Origin: JBFISM01 sp041608535
GTDB taxonomy: Bacteria; Actinomycetota; Acidimicrobiia; Spongiisociales; UBA5794
Assembly: GCA_041608535.1 (NCBI GenBank)
Contig: JBFISM010000002.1
Location: 35,211-99,210 of the forward strand
DNA length: 64,000 nt
Direction of reading: 5' to 3'
Both the position numbers and the translations under genes were made by a program. The notes under the pieces were generated by a model. The model was not told the DNA's origin. It was given only the letters and a program-made list of their open reading frames with translations, and made no database searches. Shown piece after piece: positions 59,331 to 64,000 of the stretch (positions are counted from its first letter, which is position 1; every line of letters starts with the position of its first letter).

Positions 59331-62300
59331 TTACGAGGTCGTCTGCAGCGTGGCGTCGTGGCGCGATGTCGCCACTGAGGAGGCGCGGTCGACTCTCTGT
59401 GCGATCCGCTCGGCCAATGTGGCCATGAGCGCAGTAGCCAGCTGTGACTGGTCCTCGAGAATTCGGAGGAAGTCGTCGCCGGAGATCACGATGGCATGCA
59501 GGCCTCGGGGCCCGGCCATCACCTCGGCCATACGTGGCTGCCGGCGCAGCACACCCAGCTCCCCAATCGGCTCACCGGCCCGCACCGTCGCCAGAATCCG
59601 CTTGTGACCGTCTTCGGGCACGCAGACGCTGGCCTCGCCGGCGACCACCACCATCAGCTCATCGGCGATCGAGCCCTGCTCGTAGACCATCGTTTCCGGT
59701 TCGTAGCGCCGCTCCCGGCTCGAGGCAGCGAGCGCCTCGAGCTCCTCAGGGTCGAGATGTTGGAGGATCGAGGCCTGCTGCAACGCCAGCACTGCGTCGA
59801 GCAACGTGAAGCTCTCCGCGTCGACGATCTTCACCGCAATGTGCTCCGGGATGGCAGCACGGACGAGCGGCGACACGTCGCTGGCGGCATCATCGCCGAT
59901 CATGGCCAGGTCGGTGGTGTATTCCTCGAACATCGTGCGGAGAGCAAGGGCGCGGAACCACGGCTGGTGGTCGGTCGCCAGTTCCGCCAGCGCGCGACGC
60001 CGTTCGACCGTCTCGGCGGCTTCGGCCCCCTCGAGCAGTGCCACCAACCGCCTCGCCAGCGTGCGATCGGAGATCGATTCGATCGCTTCGAGCGCTTCTG
60101 CCTTGACATCGGATGCGCCAGAGATGGCGCCCTTGGCAACGAGCCGCAGCGCCGCCCGTGAGTCCTCTCGTCCGAGCGCCATCACCACCCAGCGCTCCAC
60201 CATTCGCTCTCGCGTCTCCAGCACCCTGACCAGGTATTCGGCGGCCACGGATGCACCGTCGCGTCGCGATGCCACCGCCGTGCGATACCGGTGGAGCTGG
60301 GCTGCACGATCGAGTTCCGACTCGGCCCAACCCGCCAGGTAGTCGTCTCTCTCGTCGGCTGCGAGCACTGCGTCCAATGCGGTCTCTCGGGAACGTACCG
60401 ATCCATGCTCCAGAACATCGTGGATTGCGCTGCGATCGACGGCGTAGAGCGAACGAGCAGCGGCACTCCGCACGAGGGACGACTGGTCGTCGAGCATCGC
60501 GCGCAGCATGTCGACGACATCGTGGCGGGTGGCGAGCAGCTGGGCGGCAACCTCGCGAATGCGAGGGTCGTCGTGGGCGACGAAACGCCGTGGATCGATG
60601 TGGGCCAGCTCCGGTTCGACCAGGACACAGCGCAATGCAGCCACGATCGCCTCGGTCTGCCCGCTGGCCACCATCTGCTCGATGGTGTGCCGGCCGGTGT
60701 GGCCCCCGAGGATCCTGGCGGCGTGCGCTCGCACCTCACAATCAGCGTCGTCGAGCGCGGCGGTCACGGCCGGCTCTGCTGCGGCGGTACGTCCCAGCAT
60801 GCTGGCCGCTTGCCGCCGAACCCGCACCGACGGATCGCCCAGCAACCCGAGCGCTCTGTCGGTGAGGTCGCTCGCGTCGAGCTTGGCGAGACTTCGTAAC
60901 GCCGCCAGACGCACGCCGTCGTCTTCGTCGTCGAGGAGGCCGGCGAGCTCGCTGCGAGCGGCGGCGCCACCGACCTCGCCGACGATGGCTGCGGTGACCC
61001 GCCGTCTCCCCGGGTCTGGATCGCTGATCCCGGCCAGTAGTGCGGCAACGGTGTCGGCGTCGTGATGCGGCTTCTGCATGCCGGGAAGAGATGCGGTGAA
61101 CACGGCGGAGAGGCCCTTGCGGACGGCATCGACGAGAGCTGCCGAGTAGGCGCGCCGCATCGGGATCACGAAGAGGAGGAAGGCGACGGCGAACACGAGA
61201 GCGACCAGCGTGCGTCCTGTCTGGGACAAGCCGGCGCCCACCATGAGCACGAGACCGCCGACCACGGTGCCGAGCTGCACCGGTACCGCCGCAACAAAAT
61301 CGCGTACTTGGGTGCGAGTCCTCCCGGTGACGACGTTGAAGAGCGAGTTGAATGCAGTAGCGGCAAGGGCGTTCACGGCAACCCATTGCACACCGCGGAA
61401 CAGTGTCGCAGTGACGAGACCAAAAGAGACCAGCCACAGCGAGAACCCGGCAACGTAGACCACAGCCACGATCATCAGTACCGCGACGACCCCCAGTCGG
61501 GTGAACAGCCGGTTCGCCAGGAGGAAGGAGACGAGAAAGGTCGCTGCAGTGGCGATGGACGAGAAGAGCCCGAGAAACCCGGCGAGCGACTCCTCGGTGT
61601 CGAATGAGGCCGCTGCGACCTCGCTGAAGGGGAAGAACACGAGGAAGAACAACACAGAGAGTGCGGCACCGACGCCCGCCGTCAGCCGGAAGAGCGGTAC
61701 CCGCAGCGTCGTGGCCAGTCCATTGCGGAGGTCGTGGACGACGCCCGAAGAGCTATCCCCGGTATGGGCGACGAAACGGCGGGTGGTGGTTCGGGCCACG
61801 ACTCCGGCGACCACGAGCCCCACCGCTTGGACGACGAGCAGATTCTCCGTGGTCAAGAGCGTTGCCAGCGGTCCGGTCAGCGCATTGCCGGTGACCGCAC
61901 CGGCGATCCCCGCCGAGGTGAAGAGGGGAAACAACCGTTTCGCCTGCCGCGCATCGGCGAGCTCTCCGGCGACATCCCACAGCAGGGTGAATCCCACATA
62001 GATGCCGACTTGTCCGGTGAGCCACACCGCCGGGTACAGACCCGGCACGTCGAACTCGATGGCGGTGCGCTCCACACCCAGCCAGGCGCCGAGGGCCACT
62101 GCGATCGTCCATGACCAACGTCGCACCCCGACAGCCGCCAGACCAGCGGCGTAGGCGATGGTGCTCACCATCACCACCAGCCCGGAGAGAGCGATCATGA
62201 GGGGCAGTGTGTCGACGCCGAAGCGGAGGAAGAACAGCGCATCCGCCGCATTGAGCCCGATGCTGGCGCTGGCGAGGACGACGAAGAAGAGCGCACCGGC

Positions 62301-62399
62301 CCACAGCACCTTCGGTTGCTCATCGCGATGGACCCCAACGGCGCGCCACAGTCGGCTCTGTGTTCCCCCACCCTGTTGATCCCGGTCCTGTGTCACCAC
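59331..62399 (-). CDS. Transporter domain, HEAT repeats and cNMP-binding domain in one protein
   Basis: About 1022 residues. Residues 30-430 are a twelve-helix transporter domain of the MFS/nucleotide-transporter (ADP/ATP translocase) type: LFFLRFGVDTLPLMIALSGL and GVVAVLMIVAVVYVAGF are typical, and VVAAVPVQLGTVVGGLVL lies late in the bundle. About 450-830 are HEAT-like helix pairs with LLDDEDDGVRLAALRSLAKL and LLGDPSVRVRRQAASMLGRT. A cNMP-binding fold with ERRYEPETMVYEQGSIADEL and GEPIGELGVLRRQPR follows at about 880-1000. It is probably a membrane protein gated by a ligand or partner. GTG 62399 (or 62396) opens it; upstream frames run into the divergent cNMP gene. Confidence 0.75.
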   Translation of the reverse strand: MVTQDRDQQGGGTQSRLWRAVGVHRDEQPKVLWAGALFFVVLASASIGLNAADALFFLRFGVDTLPLMIALSGLVVMVSTIAYAAGLAAVGVRRWSWTIAVALGAWLGVERTAIEFDVPGLYPAVWLTGQVGIYVGFTLLWDVAGELADARQAKRLFPLFTSAGIAGAVTGNALTGPLATLLTTENLLVVQAVGLVVAGVVARTTTRRFVAHTGDSSSGVVHDLRNGLATTLRVPLFRLTAGVGAALSVLFFLVFFPFSEVAAASFDTEESLAGFLGLFSSIATAATFLVSFLLANRLFTRLGVVAVLMIVAVVYVAGFSLWLVSFGLVTATLFRGVQWVAVNALAATAFNSLFNVVTGRTRTQVRDFVAAVPVQLGTVVGGLVLMVGAGLSQTGRTLVALVFAVAFLLFVIPMRRAYSAALVDAVRKGLSAVFTASLPGMQKPHHDADTVAALLAGISDPDPGRRRVTAAIVGEVGGAAARSELAGLLDDEDDGVRLAALRSLAKLDASDLTDRALGLLGDPSVRVRRQAASMLGRTAAAEPAVTAALDDADCEVRAHAARILGGHTGRHTIEQMVASGQTEAIVAALRCVLVEPELAHIDPRRFVAHDDPRIREVAAQLLATRHDVVDMLRAMLDDQSSLVRSAAARSLYAVDRSAIHDVLEHGSVRSRETALDAVLAADERDDYLAGWAESELDRAAQLHRYRTAVASRRDGASVAAEYLVRVLETRERMVERWVVMALGREDSRAALRLVAKGAISGASDVKAEALEAIESISDRTLARRLVALLEGAEAAETVERRRALAELATDHQPWFRALALRTMFEEYTTDLAMIGDDAASDVSPLVRAAIPEHIAVKIVDAESFTLLDAVLALQQASILQHLDPEELEALAASSRERRYEPETMVYEQGSIADELMVVVAGEASVCVPEDGHKRILATVRAGEPIGELGVLRRQPRMAEVMAGPRGLHAIVISGDDFLRILEDQSQLATALMATLAERIAQRVDRASSVATSRHDATLQTTS

Positions 62400-62492
62400 A
62401 CCCGGCTTCCCACGTCCCTCGTACCCGAGGGTATCCGTTGCCACCGGGAGTTGCCCAGCGCACGGTGAACCGGCCCTTGGCACAATTGGGGC

Positions 62493-62918
62493 GTGGACGT
62501 GATCGATTCGCTCGATATCGCCGATCGGGTTCTCGCCCTCCAGGCGGTGCCGATGTTCTCCCAGGTGGACGTCGGCGATCTGAGCGAGATCGCCGCGTGT
62601 GTCGAGGAACGGCGCTATGAACCGGGCGAGACGATCTTCCGCCGCGGCGACTGGGAAGACGACATGATCATGGTCGTCAGCGGCGAGGTGCATCTCGAGG
62701 GAGACGTGCCGATTGCATCCCGCGGCCCGGGGGAGCACATCGGCGAGGTGGCGATGCTCCGCCACCAGCCACGGTCACTCACGGCAATTGCAGGGTCCCG
62801 CGGCATGCATGGGCTCGCCCTCGACTGCAGACTGCTCGAATCGCTCGTCGAGCAGCGGCCCCAGATCGCAGTGGCCATGTTGCGGACGCTTGCCGACATC
62901 CTCGCCAGCACGGAGTAG
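62493..62918 (+). CDS. Stand-alone cNMP-binding domain protein
   Basis: 141 residues, a single cyclic-nucleotide-binding beta-roll: VPMFSQVDVGDLSEIAACVE, then RRYEPGETIFRRGDWEDDMI and PGEHIGEVAMLRHQPRSLTA, with IGEVA in the phosphate-binding cassette. No DNA-binding domain follows, unlike Crp. It lies divergent to the transporter-HEAT protein whose own C-terminal domain is clearly related (ERRYEPGETI against ERRYEPETMV). The two were probably one duplicated module. GTG at 62493; no ribosome site is evident. Confidence 0.75.
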   Translation: MDVIDSLDIADRVLALQAVPMFSQVDVGDLSEIAACVEERRYEPGETIFRRGDWEDDMIMVVSGEVHLEGDVPIASRGPGEHIGEVAMLRHQPRSLTAIAGSRGMHGLALDCRLLESLVEQRPQIAVAMLRTLADILASTE

Positions 62919-62979
62919 ACCGACCGGCTCACGGTGGGTCGCCTGGGGCAATCCTCATCAGTCGCGGGGTTGTCGCCCC

Positions 62980-63447
62980 TCAAGCGCTCGGTTCGTGCTG
63001 CCGTGGCCACAACAGCTCGAAACGGGAGAGCACCATCATCGTGTCGTCGTTGACCGGAAGTCCGATGCCGGCGAAGAAGGCCAAATGGGCCTCTCGCCAA
63101 TACGACAGGGTGCGATCGCCCTCACCCTCGTCCCAGGCAAACCCTTCGTCGACATCGCCAAACCGCGTCGTCTCGACCTCCGTGGTGCGGATGACACACA
63201 CCGGAGCGCCGTCACCATCGAGGATGACGCTCAGATCGCCCGGCTCGGGGAGGGGGTCGTCGTTGTCCTCATAGTCGGTGAGCAGTCCCGCAGTAGCCCG
63301 CGTCGGTCCGTCCCGGACCAGCCAGGCGAGCTCGGTTGCCAACGCAGCGGTGTCGGGGCCGCCGAACGCCCACGACTCATAGGCACCCTCGATGCCGGTG
63401 GCCGCCGTGAACTCCGCCCAGAATCTCTCGATCTGTTGCTCAGCCAC
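62980..63447 (-). CDS. ASCH-domain protein
   Basis: 155 residues. An N-terminal helix pair (IERFWAEFTAATGIEGAYES) precedes the ASCH beta-barrel with the conserved GDLSVILDGDGAPVCVIRTT, then VRFG-like ETTRFGDVDEGFAWDEGEGD and TLSYWREAHLAFF. ASCH domains are RNA-binding or nucleobase-modifying modules; members act as N4-acetylcytidine amidohydrolases. Whether that activity is present here cannot be told. It lies between the cNMP gene and a DUF1059 gene. Confidence 0.82.
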   Translation of the reverse strand: MAEQQIERFWAEFTAATGIEGAYESWAFGGPDTAALATELAWLVRDGPTRATAGLLTDYEDNDDPLPEPGDLSVILDGDGAPVCVIRTTEVETTRFGDVDEGFAWDEGEGDRTLSYWREAHLAFFAGIGLPVNDDTMMVLSRFELLWPRQHEPSA

Positions 63448-63530
63448 GAGATCACGCTACCGCGCATTCCGGGTGCGCCCCCGCAGGGGCGTTGGCCGGC
63501 CGCTGCAGCCGGGACGGACGGGCCGGCGGA

Positions 63531-63719
63531 TCAGGCCGGCGCCGGCTCCTCGCGCATCACCGACTTGACCTTCTCGACGACATCCGGTGTCACGTCGTCG
63601 AGGCCGTGGACATCCTTGGCGTGCGCCGCAACCCTGCCGAGCGTCTCCTCCTCGGTGTCCCCGCGTACCACTCCGTCGCAGTCGAAACCCACGTCACGGC
63701 AATTGACGACCTTTGTCAT
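63531..63719 (-). CDS. DUF1059 small protein
   Basis: 62 residues starting MTKVVNCRDVGFDCDGVVRG, with the family's C-x7-C-like CRDVGFDCDGV motif and an AHAKDVHGLDDVT helix. DUF1059 proteins are small, often annotated as stress-related, and of unknown function. GGGAGGAAC stands before the ATG, a strong ribosome site. It is probably a single-gene unit. Confidence 0.82.
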   Translation of the reverse strand: MTKVVNCRDVGFDCDGVVRGDTEEETLGRVAAHAKDVHGLDDVTPDVVEKVKSVMREEPAPA

Positions 63720-63902
63720 GCGTTCCTCCCTCTCGCTACCGCAGCTCGATGCTCGCAGGCGAGCCTGCCGAGAGCAACCGGCATTCGCGCCGGACGGCTC
63801 TGCCGTCGCTACGGAGCACGAGGGTCTCGAGTGGGCCACCGGCGGTATGGTCCTTCCACGGCGGGAGCGGATTGGTACCCTGGCAGAGAGGAACTCTGGT
63901 AG

Positions 63903-64000
63903 GTGAGGCTTCTGCGTGCTCAGGGTGTGTGGCGCATCTGCGTCGTCATTTCTGCAGGTCTCGTGGCAGCCAGTCTGCTGGCGGCTGCGCCTCTCCACGC
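63903..64000 (+). CDS. Start of a secreted protein, cut by the window end
   Basis: From GTG 63903 the frame stays open to the last base: VRLLRAQGVWRICVVISAGL then a hydrophobic VAASLLAAAPLH ending. This is a typical N-terminal signal peptide (Arg-rich then hydrophobic, with an Ala-x-Ala-like end). AGAGGAAC stands 11 bases ahead. The mature protein lies outside the window, so no function can be given. Confidence 0.45.
   Translation, partial: MRLLRAQGVWRICVVISAGLVAASLLAAAPLH

Overview
The window is 64 kb of GC-rich chromosomal DNA, densely coded and with short intergenic gaps. The organism is probably an actinomycete, most likely of the class Acidimicrobiia. This is inferred from the base composition, the mix of GTG and ATG starts, many start codons with a TANNNT -10 element only 6-9 bases upstream (leaderless transcription), an rsbV-rsbW-sigB style stress module, Tad-type surface protein genes and actinobacterial variants of adenosine deaminase. 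I see no phage, insertion sequence, CRISPR array, rRNA or tRNA gene.

Layout. 1-6.5 kb: the end of queA, a HisA-like protein fused to a glyoxalase-fold domain, a relic of a BTAD regulator, a BNR-repeat/MoaD-like pair, a metallo-beta-lactamase-fold hydrolase, an OsmC protein behind a SAM-I riboswitch, and a RarD-type transporter. 6.5-15.8 kb: a GMC alcohol oxidase, a protein of unknown function, a Tad-like von Willebrand protein, then a reverse-strand lipid or phosphate operon (PAP2, PAP2-kinase fusion, lipoprotein, LPG-synthase-like flippase) and a secreted beta-barrel protein. 16-21 kb: a complete BMP-type nucleoside ABC importer. 21-23.3 kb: an MscS channel and a DUF2254 membrane protein. 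23.3-27.9 kb: a general-stress module (PAS/PP2C phosphatase, anti-sigma kinase, SigB-type sigma factor, RsbW-like and STAS proteins) ending in a Dps gene that carries a SigB-type promoter. 28-39.6 kb: an epimerase, two sigma/anti-sigma pairs, a heme or siderophore ABC importer, a GlxA-type regulator and adenosine deaminase. 39.6-43.5 kb: an ArsR relic and a membrane sulfatase/methyltransferase operon. 43.8-52.2 kb: a tightly packed forward operon holding a giant cyclase-AAA-TPR regulator, a class I isoprenoid-synthase-like enzyme, a Nif11-like small protein, a terpene-cyclase-like enzyme and a lipoprotein. 52.2-64 kb: a sulfatase, a Vgb-like lipoprotein, a split pentapeptide/cadherin protein, a siderophore-interacting reductase, stress-type small proteins, a transporter-HEAT-cNMP protein and small conserved proteins.

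The best candidate for an undescribed system is the 43.8-52.2 kb operon. It joins two putative terpenoid enzymes (one with both metal-binding motifs, the other apparently a cyclase with a degenerate copy of the first as its N-terminal domain) to a small leader-peptide-like protein ending in Gly-Gly plus six residues, all under a cyclase/ATPase regulator. Other strong observations are the SAM-I riboswitch on an osmC gene, the HisA-VOC fusion lacking the first catalytic aspartate, three SigB-type promoters that tie outlying genes to the local sigma factor, and a recurrent leaderless promoter signature including one possible AUC start.
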